Positions 34,970-44,994 of a DNA stretch of 64,000 nucleotides are shown in pieces. Source of the DNA: Spirochaetota bacterium (GTDB lineage Bacteria; Spirochaetota; UBA4802; UBA5550); the NCBI GenBank assembly GCA_024276015.1, contig JAJRXZ010000032.1, positions 47,457 to 111,456 on the forward strand, written 5' to 3'. Below the pieces are notes generated by a model. It had not been told where the DNA came from and ran no database searches. It saw nothing but the letters and a program-made list of their open reading frames with translations. The position numbers and the translations under genes were made by a program. Position 1 is the first letter of the stretch. Every line of letters begins with the position of its first letter.

Positions 34970-35854
34970 CTACTCTCTCAACCTTCTCCCTGTTAAATGG
35001 ATAAAAACATCTTCAAGATTGGGCGATCGGACAATCATTTCGTTCAGATCAATATCGCTTTCAATCAATTCTCTTATACAACTGTTGATATGGTCTGTCT
35101 GGATCTCAACATAATTGTCAAATTCGTAGAAATTCATAGACCGGCAGGGAAAAGTTCCCCTGTAGCTGCTTGCAGGAAGAATTACAGTAACATGTTTTGT
35201 ATAATTCCTTACAAGCTCTTCCGGAGTTCCGCGCACTATTATCTTGCCATGGTCCATTATAGCAATTTCATCACAGAGGAACGACGCTTCTTCCATGTAA
35301 TGAGTTGTAAGCATAATGGTCTTCCCTTCCTTCTTTATCGCTCCAATGATCTCCCACAGATTTCTCCTGTTCTGAGGATCCATTCCGGTTGAAGGCTCAT
35401 CCAGGAAAACCAGCGCGGGATCATTTATGATGGCAAGGGCAAGCATGAGCCTCTGCTTCTGTCCGCCTGAGATCCTGTCATTATACTGATCTGCTATTTA
35501 GGCAAGATGACATATATCAATTACCCTGTCGGTATCCAGAGGATCCCTATAGAGCTTTCTGAAAATTTCAAGAGTCTCCCGCACCGTCAAATATGAGAGA
35601 AGAGCCGTTTCCTGAAACTGTATTCCGATCTCTTCATGAAAGGAAGCGTCTCTGTGAACTCCCCGGAATAGGATATCGCCCGATGTGGGTTCTTTTATCT
35701 TTTCAATTGTTTCAAGAGCTGTTGTTTTACCTGCTCCGTTGGGTCCCAGCAGACCGAAACAGACCCCACTTGGAATTGAAAAACTGATATTGTCAACAGC
35801 CCTCAGAGAACCGTATTCTTTTACAAGATTCTTTACTTCCAGTATATATGTCAT
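34970..35854 (-). pseudogene. ABC transporter ATPase interrupted by an in-frame TAA
   Basis: Two pieces lie in the same frame. The first (35854-35501) has Walker A GPNGAGKTTALE and the Q-loop FQETALL, and ends CHLA at a TAA (35500-35498). The second continues IADQYNDRISGGQKQRL into Walker B ALVFLDEPSTGMD and the H-loop TTHYMEEA. The length and motif order are normal if TAA is read as one amino acid. A single base change (for example GAA to TAA) explains it; a sequencing error is possible. It pairs with the permease at 33919-34968. Confidence 0.85.
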
Positions 35855-35949
35855 AATATATATAGGCTATTTGATTAATGTATTTTGCAATATTGCAGTA
35901 AACCGGCAGTATTTGAATAAATGAAGAAAAATTATTTGGTATAAAACCT

Positions 35950-36993
35950 TCAACAGCCTTTTAAATCCCGTTTTTTGTGGTACATATTCATATCTGCCTT
36001 ATGTATGATCTGGTTGATGCCGGAAGCGGCCCCCCAGGCAATGCCGAAAGAAACCGAAACGGAATATTCTTTCTCTTTTGACGATATCTTGATCGTGCTC
36101 ATTTCGTCAACAATCCTTTCAATAACTTCTTCTCTCTCTCTTTCCGAAGAAAAATTTATTATAATTATAAATTCATCTCCTCCGATCCTGATGATAAGGT
36201 CTTCCTTTCTGAAAAGCGCCCTGAGTTTTTTTGCATATTTTTTTAAAACTTTATCTCCCTCTCTATGCCCGAAATTGTCATTTATACTTTTAAATTCGTC
36301 AAGGTCGGTATACACAACAATAATGTTTGCTTCCGTATCCTTCTCCCTTCTTCTTCTCTTTTTCTTCTTCCCTTTGGACTCATAATCATCAATTATAGTG
36401 TTTAACATTGAATGATTATAGAGACCTGTCAAATGATCAGTGATACTCATTGAGATCACCTGTTCATAAAGATTAGCGTTGCTGAAAGCTATGGCAGAGA
36501 AATCCGCTATAGTCTTTAAGACCAGATGTTCATCATCGGTAAAATTCTTACCATTAATGCGGTTGATTATTTCTATCACGCCAAAGACTTTGCCTCTGAG
36601 AACAAGCGGAACAGCAATAACGGACTTTGTTTTGATCCCTGATATTTGATCTATTTTATCGCTGAAACGGGGATCTTTAGACGTATCGGGCACGAAAACA
36701 GACTCCCCCGATTGGGCAACAGTACCGGCAATACCTTCACCGGGAGATAATGTTATATTGCATACCTCATCAGCATTTTCCCCTTTATAAATACAGAAGA
36801 AAAGCTTTTTTGTAGCATCATCAAGTCTCAGAAGACTCCAGTACTGCGGGTCAAAATAGATCTGGACTTCTTTCATAATGCCTGTAAGAATATCATCGAG
36901 ATCAAGTGACGAGGTGATCAGTTTACCTATATTGGCATATAAATTTTTTGTTTTCAAACTGTCATTTCTATTAACAAAATTATTTTTAGACAT
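35950..36993 (-). CDS. GAF-GGDEF diguanylate cyclase
   Basis: 347 aa. The GAF domain (about 30-170) has GEGIAGTVAQSGESVFVPDT and VPLVLRGKVFGVIEI. The GGDEF domain (about 180-345) has DHLTGLYNHSM, the active site IRIGGDEFIII and an inhibitory-site RKED five residues upstream. It would make c-di-GMP from GTP; a PilZ protein is encoded at 7947-9044. A basic insertion KKKKRRRR lies near the start of the GGDEF domain. There are no membrane spans, so it is a soluble sensor. Confidence 0.92.
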   Translation of the reverse strand: MSKNNFVNRNDSLKTKNLYANIGKLITSSLDLDDILTGIMKEVQIYFDPQYWSLLRLDDATKKLFFCIYKGENADEVCNITLSPGEGIAGTVAQSGESVFVPDTSKDPRFSDKIDQISGIKTKSVIAVPLVLRGKVFGVIEIINRINGKNFTDDEHLVLKTIADFSAIAFSNANLYEQVISMSITDHLTGLYNHSMLNTIIDDYESKGKKKKRRRREKDTEANIIVVYTDLDEFKSINDNFGHREGDKVLKKYAKKLRALFRKEDLIIRIGGDEFIIIINFSSEREREEVIERIVDEMSTIKISSKEKEYSVSVSFGIAWGAASGINQIIHKADMNMYHKKRDLKGC

Positions 36994-37105
36994 TACAGAT
37001 CACCTTAAGGCAGAAATCCGAATAATCTGATTAAATGTGATTAAATGACAATTTTACAATAATTATTATTTGTCAATGAATATTATAAAATAATTTTCCT
37101 CTGCG

Positions 37106-39430
37106 TTACCCGTTTCTTTTATCAAGAACCTTTCGGATCACAGAGGCTATTTCCCGAATAACAAATGGTTTCATTACAAATTCTCTGACACCGGCTTCTT
37201 TGGCTTTCTTTTCCAATATTTTATCGCTGAAACCGGTGCACATTATTACAGGCATAGAGGGATCAATTTTCAAAATTTTTTTTGCCAGTTCAATTCCCGT
37301 AAAACCGGGCATTGTCAGATCCGTTATTACAAGATCGAACTTCTCGGGATCTTTTTCAAAGATATTTAAAGCATCACTGCTCTTTGTTGTTGATACGACC
37401 CTGTAACCGAGTTTTGCAAGTATCTGATTGGCCATATCGACAATGACCTCTTCATCATCTACAAATAGTATAGATTCGATCCCCAAAGGAACAGGCCTTG
37501 CTGATCTCACATTACTCATATCCGATCCGATATCAGCTACGGGAAAATAGATATTAAATATAGTTCCTTTACCGATCTCGCTGTCAACGGTAATATATCC
37601 ATTGTGAGCTTTAACAATTCCATGAACTACGGAAAGTCCAAGGCCCGTTCCTTCATCCTGAGATTTTGTAGTAAAATAGGGTTCAAAAATTCTTTCAAGT
37701 ATTTCATCGCTCATACCGTGACCCGTATCACTAACGGTGAGTATTATATATCTCCCCCCTTTCAATTCGGGATATCTCAAAATATCCCCGGATGACAGGT
37801 CTCTCTCCGACAGCGTTATTTCAAGGAGCCCTCCCTTTTCACTCATGGCATGATAGGCGTTTGTACAGAGATTGATCAATATCTGATGGATCTGCGTCGC
37901 GTCTGCAAGGATGAGACTGCATTTTTTGTCAAGATCCTGTTTAATTGTGATAGTACTGGGGAGGGAAGCTCTGAGCATCTTTATACCTTCGTCAATTATA
38001 GACTGAATATTCACCGGTTTCCGGTCTTTTTCGGTCTGTCTGCTGAATGCCAGTATCTGTTTGACAAGATTTTTTGCCCTATTTCCGGCATTTATTACAA
38101 TTTCCAGATCGGATCTTGCCGCATTGTCTTGGGGCAGTTTATCTTTAGCGAGCTGTGAAAAGCCCAGTATTGCAGCAAGTATATTGTTAAAATCGTGGGC
38201 AACCCCTCCTGCCAGAGTTCCAATGGCTTCCATTTTTTGGACCTGCCTCAGTTTTTTTTCGTTTTCCCGCAGCTCTTTTTCGGCTTTGATCCTCTCCGTA
38301 ATATCGGTAATAACCGCAAAACTCCCTTCGTAATTGCCATGTTCATCAAACATAGGCTGAGGCGAAATAATAGTATACATTCTGCTTCCGTCCTTTTTTA
38401 TCCACTGGATCTCATAGGGGGCGGGTCGGCCTTTTTTTATTTTCGAAAGCTCTCTTTTAAAAATTGCAAGGTTCTTCTCGTCAAAATAGGCGCTGATGTG
38501 CCTGCGGTTCAACTCATCAAAACTATAACCTACCATACTGCAAAACTTGGGATTCGCGTATTTGAACATAACGTTTCTGTCAATGATGCATATTCCGTCG
38601 TTCATGTTCTCAATTAAGATCTTGTATCTCTCTTCACTGTCCTTCAACGCACTTTCCGCCCGTTCTCTCCCTGAGATCTGTTCTTCCAGTCCGGACAGAG
38701 TCTTCCGAAGCTTCTCAGTCATATTGTTAAATGTAGCTGCAAGGTTTCCCAGTTCGTCGGACGAGACATAATTAATTCTTTCCGTCAGATTCCCCTCAAT
38801 TATTTTACGTGAAACCCTGTTTATCTCTTCAATAGGTTTGTTAACTACTGCATTTATGATCCGGCTGAAAATAAGAAGGCCCGCAAACAGGGATATGAGG
38901 CCTACTATTATATTTATAACAACGAAATCTCTGATATTGTCATATATTCTTTCCCTGGAAACATCGATACGAACCTGACCAAGGAGATTCTCTGAAAATT
39001 TCACAGGCGCCTGCAGTTCGAAAGATCTATTGCGGCCCTCTATTTCGACATAGTTAACTCCGCTTTGAAGCACCTTTGATCTTACTATATTTATGTTGTG
39101 TCTGCACCCCTTGCAGAGACTCCGATCCGTACTATCTATGATCAGATCATTCTTATCAAGGAGTATAATATTAAGTATGTCCGAATCTATGGTTTTAAGA
39201 TTGGAAAGGATCTCATTAAGCCTGCCGTATCTTCCGGCTGACAGAGGGCCCGAACATGCGTCAGATAGATTTCGAATAATAATATCCATTTTTTGGAGCT
39301 GGTCCTTTTCAAGCCTCTCTCTTTCATTAACTATATACCATAACAGAATCGCTCCCACAATCAGTAATATCATGAAAGTATAAGGAAGAATAATTTTCCA
39401 CTTAACTTTCAGATCTTTAAAAAGAGGCAT
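37106..39430 (-). CDS. hybrid sensor histidine kinase
   Basis: 774 aa. Order: span at about 15-33; extracytoplasmic sensor (34-165) with a CKGC motif; second span; HAMP (about 195-245); PAS (about 265-385); HisKA with GGVAHDFNNILAAI (phospho-His); HATPase (GTGLGLSVV); and a receiver with ILFVDDEE and DLVITDLTMPG. The receiver supplies an internal phosphate acceptor. CKGC may bind haem or a metal or form a disulfide, which is not established. No response regulator gene is adjacent. Confidence 0.92.
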   Translation of the reverse strand: MPLFKDLKVKWKIILPYTFMILLIVGAILLWYIVNERERLEKDQLQKMDIIIRNLSDACSGPLSAGRYGRLNEILSNLKTIDSDILNIILLDKNDLIIDSTDRSLCKGCRHNINIVRSKVLQSGVNYVEIEGRNRSFELQAPVKFSENLLGQVRIDVSRERIYDNIRDFVVINIIVGLISLFAGLLIFSRIINAVVNKPIEEINRVSRKIIEGNLTERINYVSSDELGNLAATFNNMTEKLRKTLSGLEEQISGRERAESALKDSEERYKILIENMNDGICIIDRNVMFKYANPKFCSMVGYSFDELNRRHISAYFDEKNLAIFKRELSKIKKGRPAPYEIQWIKKDGSRMYTIISPQPMFDEHGNYEGSFAVITDITERIKAEKELRENEKKLRQVQKMEAIGTLAGGVAHDFNNILAAILGFSQLAKDKLPQDNAARSDLEIVINAGNRAKNLVKQILAFSRQTEKDRKPVNIQSIIDEGIKMLRASLPSTITIKQDLDKKCSLILADATQIHQILINLCTNAYHAMSEKGGLLEITLSERDLSSGDILRYPELKGGRYIILTVSDTGHGMSDEILERIFEPYFTTKSQDEGTGLGLSVVHGIVKAHNGYITVDSEIGKGTIFNIYFPVADIGSDMSNVRSARPVPLGIESILFVDDEEVIVDMANQILAKLGYRVVSTTKSSDALNIFEKDPEKFDLVITDLTMPGFTGIELAKKILKIDPSMPVIMCTGFSDKILEKKAKEAGVREFVMKPFVIREIASVIRKVLDKRNG

Positions 39431-39576
39431 TTATTACTCTCCACCATTTTTATTGCTTATCTCCGAATTTTCATCTTCTTTACGAACTATTATTTGCAGC
39501 CTATAATACTGAATCTAATATCAAATAACAACTTTTTCAAGAGGTCATTTAACGAATATTTATTTATTAACAAATA

Positions 39577-41028
39577 TCAGGATAAACAGTTGTCGCAATT
39601 ACTGCATCTCTCAGAAGGGGCGTCAAAATAGCTATTTATATACTCTCTTCTGCAATTATCTGTTTTTGCATATTGTACAATGCCAATAAGCCTTTCTCTG
39701 TCCTTTTCCAATTTGGATCTTAAAAAACTTTCCGTAAAAATTTCATGGGGAAAATGGGAAACAACTTTGATATTCAATGTATCAATATCCCCTTCCGTTA
39801 CACCGTAGAGGTCAAAGAGATTAAGAACGGTTTTCAACCTGTGATCTCCTATATTTTTGTATACCAGTTTTTCCTGAATATCTTCATAAGTATATGAATT
39901 AATAGTATCTCTCAAAGAAAGAAGCAGATCATATACTTTTTTGATAAAAACCGCATCGGGATTCTCCCACTCAAGAAAACTCATCTGAACAGCAAGATCA
40001 TCCTGGCAATAAAAAAGTATGCATGACGATCTTTCTCCGTCCCGTCCCGCTCTTCCGATTTCCTGATAATACGATTCAACCGAATCCGGAATCTCAGCGT
40101 GTATTATCATCCGGATATTCCCTTTATCAATACCCATGCCGAAGGCGTTCGTTGCAAGCATTATCATCGAATCCGAATCGATAAAACGATTCTGTGACGA
40201 CCTTCTCTGTTGGGGACTCAGTCTGCCGTGATAAACAAGATATCTCTCATTCTTATAATCCAGATAGTAAGCAAACCTTTCTATCCCTTTTATCAGATTA
40301 AAGTAAACTATCCTGCTTCCTCTTTCAGATCTCAAATAATTATAGACCAGTTCAAATTTTTCAGTTTCATCAATAACTTCTTCCACAGTAAGAGACAAAT
40401 TCGGTCTGCATATCCCTTCATTGAAAATACTTACCTCTTCCTGTTTTAATCCAAGTTTTTCAATTATATCTTTTCGTATTACTTTAGTAGCAGTAGCAGT
40501 CAAAGCAATTGTAACAGGATCATGAATTATCTTCCTGAACTCTTTAATTCTGGAATAATCGGGTCTGAAATCGTGCCCCCATTGACTGATACAGTGCGCT
40601 TCGTCAACTGCAAGCAGCGATATTTCTCTCGATTTTATAACATCCAGAAATTCTTTTTTTCTGAATCTCTCAGGTGAAACCATTAAAATTTTATAACCGC
40701 CCTTTTCAATATTGCCGTACCTTTTCTCTCTTTCAGCCTTTGACAATGACGAATTTATGTAAACGGCATCAATATTCAGTTTTTTCATGGCATCCACTTG
40801 GTCTTTCATTAAAGAAATCAGGGGCGATATGACAATTGTAAGACCCTCCTGAATTACTGCAGGAACCTGATAACACAATGACTTGCCCATCCCAGTGGGC
40901 ATTAAAACAAGACAGTGATTTCCTGCAAGAATATTCCGGACAATTTTTTCCTGTGAAGACCTGAATTTCTCAATATTGAACTGTTTTCTGAGGACATTTA
41001 CTATTTCATCTCTTGTAAAACGCATCAT
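39577..41028 (-). CDS. recQ: RecQ-type DNA helicase, short form
   Basis: 483 aa. Helicase motifs are present: MPTGMGKSLCYQVP, AVDEAHCISQWGHDFRPDYS, ALTATATK and YYQEIGRAGRDGE. The C-terminal zinc-binding region CRREYIN...CSNCDNC is present. The winged-helix and HRDC domains of full RecQ (about 600 aa) are missing. It unwinds DNA 3'-5' in recombination repair. The end CSNCDNCLS is at the usual point of the zinc domain, so the short length looks real and not truncated by a frameshift. Confidence 0.92.
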   Translation of the reverse strand: MMRFTRDEIVNVLRKQFNIEKFRSSQEKIVRNILAGNHCLVLMPTGMGKSLCYQVPAVIQEGLTIVISPLISLMKDQVDAMKKLNIDAVYINSSLSKAEREKRYGNIEKGGYKILMVSPERFRKKEFLDVIKSREISLLAVDEAHCISQWGHDFRPDYSRIKEFRKIIHDPVTIALTATATKVIRKDIIEKLGLKQEEVSIFNEGICRPNLSLTVEEVIDETEKFELVYNYLRSERGSRIVYFNLIKGIERFAYYLDYKNERYLVYHGRLSPQQRRSSQNRFIDSDSMIMLATNAFGMGIDKGNIRMIIHAEIPDSVESYYQEIGRAGRDGERSSCILFYCQDDLAVQMSFLEWENPDAVFIKKVYDLLLSLRDTINSYTYEDIQEKLVYKNIGDHRLKTVLNLFDLYGVTEGDIDTLNIKVVSHFPHEIFTESFLRSKLEKDRERLIGIVQYAKTDNCRREYINSYFDAPSERCSNCDNCLS

Positions 41029-41217
41029 TGAAGATTATTTTAAATGACCTTACATGGCAACTTAAAATTATATCTGTCACTGATAAATCCCTTTTATGAT
41101 CTTATTAACACTTTATAAGACATTTTTTAATCTTCAGAGTATAATAGTAGAATTTTTTTTGCATTTTACGATTTTTTTTTCAAATTAAGTTGACTTTATT
41201 TTTATGATTATTACATT

Positions 41218-41239
41218 GGTTAGTGAGTATTAACTAATA
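41218..41239. promoter_or_regulatory. TetR operator, copy 1
   Basis: Half-sites TTAGT (41220-41224) and ACTAA (41233-41237) with 8 bases between match the palindrome at 41851-41872. It lies just upstream of the TetR start at 41250 and overlaps the likely -10 of a TTGACT promoter (41190). This supports autoregulation. Confidence 0.65.
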
Positions 41240-41249
41240 GGTTTTATCA

Positions 41250-41834
41250 ATGGAAAAATTTACGCCAAGACAGACTGAAATTATAGAAGCATCACTGGAG
41301 CTTATTGCAGAACAGGGAATACAGAGTCTCACAATTAAAAATCTCTCAGAAACCATAGGTATTTCCGAACCTGCAATATACAGGCACTTTAAGGATAAGA
41401 TGGATATTCTTCTATCCATACTTACCTATTTCAAGCTTCAGAACCTTCAGATTCTTCAGGAGGTTGCCGTTATCAGGGAAAGGGCAACGGTTAAACTGTG
41501 GAAAATTTTTTCACAGAGATTCAGATTATTTTCAAACAAACCCAGTCTTGCTGTTGTTATCTTTTCTGAAGAAATATTCCAAAATGAGGAAAAACTCAGA
41601 GACCGGGTCAGACTCATAATGAAGGACCTCTCCGAAACTGTAAAAAATATTATCATTGAAGGACAGAAAGAGAAGGAGATCAGAAGTGATCTGGAGCCTG
41701 ACCAACTTTTATTGATCATCATGGGTTCTATCAGGATGATAATTAAAAAGTGGCGAATGGAAAACTACTCTTTTTCTCTTGAAAAAGAGGGCGAAAAGAT
41801 GTGGACAAGTCTGTTAACCATGATAAAGGAGTAA
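41250..41834 (+). CDS. TetR-family regulator of the RND operon
   Basis: 194 aa. The HTH region reads ASLELIAEQGIQSLTIKNLS and GISEPAIYRHFKDKMDILLS, typical of TetR. The ligand domain is unknown, but the neighbour genes suggest a lipid or hydrophobic substrate. Matching palindromes before its own gene and before the exporter gene at 41894 make it the likely repressor of both. There is no strong ribosome site. Confidence 0.88.
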   Translation: MEKFTPRQTEIIEASLELIAEQGIQSLTIKNLSETIGISEPAIYRHFKDKMDILLSILTYFKLQNLQILQEVAVIRERATVKLWKIFSQRFRLFSNKPSLAVVIFSEEIFQNEEKLRDRVRLIMKDLSETVKNIIIEGQKEKEIRSDLEPDQLLLIIMGSIRMIIKKWRMENYSFSLEKEGEKMWTSLLTMIKE

Positions 41835-41850
41835 TTTTTTTTAATTTATA

Positions 41851-41872
41851 TGTTAGTTAATAATAACTAACA
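41851..41872. promoter_or_regulatory. TetR operator, copy 2
   Basis: A near-perfect palindrome with half-sites TGTTAGTTA (41851-41859) and TAACTAACA (41864-41872), sharing its core with 41218-41239. It sits between tetR and the RND exporter, 21 bases before the exporter ATG, where a repressor could block transcription or initiation. Confidence 0.7.
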
Positions 41873-41893
41873 CTACAACAGAGGAGAAGATCA

Positions 41894-44197
41894 ATGGACA
41901 GAATCAGAAGATTTTTAATGAAGAGAAGCAAAGAGGTACTTATTGTCATTCTGATTATTACGGTTTTTCTCGGTTATGTGATGAAGAAAAACTCAAGAAT
42001 GGAGACAGACCTGGATGAATATATGCCGAAGGATCATCCGGCATTTGTTTACAGCGACTATGCAGAAAAACTCTTTCATATTAAAGACGGTATCATGATT
42101 GCCATTGAACATAATAAGAGCATATATAATCCCGGCACTTTAAAAAAACTTAAAATCCTCACTAAAAAACTCCAGAAAATGCCTGAGATCAAAAAGGAAG
42201 ATGTCACTTCTCTATACACAGCGGAAAATATCGTAGGACATGAAGGCACTATTGATGTAAAGGACTTTTACCGGTCAATTCCGAAATCGGAGGAGAAACT
42301 TAAGAGCTTGCGAGAGGCCGTGCGGGGAAATGACATGGTTTATAAACGCCTGGTATCAGAGGACGAGAAAGTAACAATAATCATTGCACGAATTGATGAC
42401 AATAAATTCAGCCAGAAATTTTATGAAAGGCTTCTGAAAATATCTCACTCCTTTGAAGGCCCCGAGAAGGTATATGTTGCCGGTGTTCCCATTGTTGAAG
42501 GAACCATGGCATATCTGGGAGCAAAGGACATGAAGAAGATGATTCCCATTGTTATACTTGTTATAATACTTGTTCTCTACCTTGTGCTGAGAAGCGTAAA
42601 AAACCTTATTTTCAATCTTACCATTGTTATACTCAGTACCCTTTGGGCATTCGGATTCATGGCACTCTTTAAGGTTCCCATATATTCGGTATCTACAATG
42701 ATACCTGTGATGCTTATAGCGATCGGAGTTGCTGACGGGATTCATATGTACAGTCACCTGGAGCTTTTTCTAAGAAAAAATCCGGAGGCAACAAGAGAAG
42801 AGGCTTTAAAGGATCTCTTTCACTCCATGTGGAAACCTGTTGTTATAACATCTGTTACAACTGCTGCAGGATTTATTTCACTCCTCACATCCCAGGTTTA
42901 TCCGATCAAATTCTTCGGGCTTTTTACTTCTCTTGGAGTACTCTTTGCAATGGTATTTTCGCTTACAGTAATTCCGGCAGGAATTGTACTCTTTGGATTC
43001 CCCGAGAAAAAAAAGGATGGGAACACTAAAAAAAAGAAAGATCTGCTTCCGAATACCTTCTTTTATCGCAGCGCAGATCTGGTAATGAAACACAAGAAAA
43101 TAATCATTTTATCCGTAATTATAATTACTGCACTTTCCATTTATGGCACCGGTAAAGTCTGGATCAACTCAAGCTTTCTCGATAAATTCGAAGAAAGCAG
43201 CGATATTGTTCAAACCGATAGATTCATAAACAGGCACTTCGGGGGGACCAATACTCTTAATGTAATATTCGAATCAAAACTAAAGGGTAAATTTAAGGAT
43301 CCTCATATACTTAAAGTCATATCTAAAATACAGGATCAGGTTGAAGCTCACAAAATGGCCGGCAATTCATTTGCCATTACCGATTACCTTAAAAGAATGC
43401 ACAGAGTAATGCACGAAGACAGAGAGTCATTTAACAAAATTCCCGACTCCCGCGATATGATAGCCCAGTATCTCCTTCTCTATGAGATGTCAGGCGACCC
43501 GGATAATCTCTGGAAAGTTATAAATTATGAGTATAATAGAGCAAATCTTTCCATTCAGATAAAGAGCGACAATTCAAAAGTTCTGAAAGAAGTGATATCC
43601 ATCATCGAAAAGAACCGCCCTGAAGTCGAAAAATCAGATGTCAAAATTCATTATGCCGGCTCTGGTTATAAGGCTCTCGTTTTTACAGATCTGATACTTG
43701 AAGGTCAGATCAAAAGCATTATTCTGTCACTGTTCATGATAATAATTCTTCTTGCTCTTCAATTTAAGAATATAAAGACAGGGTTGATCGGCTCGGTTCC
43801 TATTATGATAACAACAGTGATAAGCTTCGGCGTTATGGGACTGTTCAATATTCCTTTAAGCACTACTACCGCTCTTGTTTCCAGTATAGCTCTGGGAATC
43901 GGTATAGACTATGCGGTTCACTTTATTGAAAGATACAGAATCTATGCCCTTGATACAGGCGATGTGAACAGAACCATAAGGCTGACAATGGAACATTCGG
44001 GACGGGCAATACTTTTTAATGCAGTGGTTGTTATTCTTGGATTCATGGTTCTGGCATTCTCAGTTTTCCCGCCGAACCGCGCTCTGGGGTCACTTGTCTC
44101 ACTGAATATGTTTACCAGTTTTGCCGGCACTGTAACAATTATGCTCATATTGCTTTATGCTTCGGGGATCTACTTTAAAAATGAAAAAATCAAATAA
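41894..44197 (+). CDS. RND/MMPL-type exporter
   Basis: 767 aa in two repeated halves, each with one span, a periplasmic domain and about five spans. Key motifs are IPVMLIAIGVADGIHMYSHL (first half) and ALGIGIDYAVHFIERYR (second half), each with the conserved acidic residue. It is the HpnN/MmpL-like class that moves hydrophobic molecules such as lipids rather than drugs. GAGGAG precedes the ATG. It is followed by a LolA-like gene and a barrel gene, which would bridge the periplasm and outer membrane. Confidence 0.9.
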   Translation: MDRIRRFLMKRSKEVLIVILIITVFLGYVMKKNSRMETDLDEYMPKDHPAFVYSDYAEKLFHIKDGIMIAIEHNKSIYNPGTLKKLKILTKKLQKMPEIKKEDVTSLYTAENIVGHEGTIDVKDFYRSIPKSEEKLKSLREAVRGNDMVYKRLVSEDEKVTIIIARIDDNKFSQKFYERLLKISHSFEGPEKVYVAGVPIVEGTMAYLGAKDMKKMIPIVILVIILVLYLVLRSVKNLIFNLTIVILSTLWAFGFMALFKVPIYSVSTMIPVMLIAIGVADGIHMYSHLELFLRKNPEATREEALKDLFHSMWKPVVITSVTTAAGFISLLTSQVYPIKFFGLFTSLGVLFAMVFSLTVIPAGIVLFGFPEKKKDGNTKKKKDLLPNTFFYRSADLVMKHKKIIILSVIIITALSIYGTGKVWINSSFLDKFEESSDIVQTDRFINRHFGGTNTLNVIFESKLKGKFKDPHILKVISKIQDQVEAHKMAGNSFAITDYLKRMHRVMHEDRESFNKIPDSRDMIAQYLLLYEMSGDPDNLWKVINYEYNRANLSIQIKSDNSKVLKEVISIIEKNRPEVEKSDVKIHYAGSGYKALVFTDLILEGQIKSIILSLFMIIILLALQFKNIKTGLIGSVPIMITTVISFGVMGLFNIPLSTTTALVSSIALGIGIDYAVHFIERYRIYALDTGDVNRTIRLTMEHSGRAILFNAVVVILGFMVLAFSVFPPNRALGSLVSLNMFTSFAGTVTIMLILLYASGIYFKNEKIK

Positions 44198-44210
44198 GGA
44201 GAAATAAGTT

Positions 44211-44993
44211 ATGAAAAAGATTAAAATTCTAACAATAATTACAGGGGCAATCCTGACCGCTCAGCTTTCTCATGGAGAAAGCAAACTAACGGGACTTGAT
44301 GTAATAAAAAAGGTCTATTACAGGCCCGTGGGAAAAGATATGAAGTCAACTCTCACAATGAAACTGATCGGCAGCAGCGGTTCTGTCCGCGTAAGGAAGA
44401 TCCGCCAGTTTTCACGCGATTTCGGCAGAGTTGAGAAAAAGATAATGTTTTTCATTTCACCTGCGGATGTAAAGAACACATCATTCATGAACTGGAGTTA
44501 CGACAGGCCTTCTAAAAGCGACGATCAGTGGATATATCTTCCTGCAATAAAAAAAGTAAAGAGGATTTCTTCCGACAGTAAAAGCGATTACTTTATGGGA
44601 TCCGATTTTACCTATGATGACCTTGGAGACCGTCATCCCAATATGGACACTCATAAAATTATCAGAGAAGAGACATTTGAAGGAGAAAACTGTTATGTGG
44701 TTGAAAGCAGACCCAAAGATAAAGATTACATGTATTCAAAGACCATAAGCTGGGTAATAAAAGGGAAATGGATAGGATTGCAGAAAAAATTCTACGATGA
44801 AGACGGAAACTATCTGAAAGTATTAAAAGTGAAAAGCTATAAAAAAATTAAAGGTTACCGGATAGTTGTTCATTCAGAGATGAAGAATGTACAAAAAAAC
44901 CATACTACCGAGATGATCCTGCAAAATGTAAGGATAAACAGCGGCGTCAGTTCCCGAAAATTTACTGAAAGGATGATGAGAAGGGGGCTGTAA
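44211..44993 (+). CDS. LolA-like periplasmic carrier (outer-membrane lipoprotein-sorting family)
   Basis: 260 aa with a signal peptide (cleavage near SHGES). It has the LolA-like pattern of RND-linked carriers: STLTMKLIGSSGSVRVRKIR, then NTSFMNWSYDRPSKSDDQW, IYLPAIKKVKRISS and GSDFTYDDLGDR. Such proteins (PF17131 type) form a half-barrel with a greasy cavity and probably carry lipid or lipid-linked cargo from the RND pump. The stop is one base before the next ATG. Confidence 0.85.
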   Translation: MKKIKILTIITGAILTAQLSHGESKLTGLDVIKKVYYRPVGKDMKSTLTMKLIGSSGSVRVRKIRQFSRDFGRVEKKIMFFISPADVKNTSFMNWSYDRPSKSDDQWIYLPAIKKVKRISSDSKSDYFMGSDFTYDDLGDRHPNMDTHKIIREETFEGENCYVVESRPKDKDYMYSKTISWVIKGKWIGLQKKFYDEDGNYLKVLKVKSYKKIKGYRIVVHSEMKNVQKNHTTEMILQNVRINSGVSSRKFTERMMRRGL

Positions 44994-44994
44994 A

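Noticed and set aside
41894..44197. RND gene as a multidrug efflux pump with a fusion protein
   Set aside because: No membrane-fusion protein or TolC gene is adjacent and the size (767 aa) and LolA-like partner fit the MMPL/HpnN class instead.
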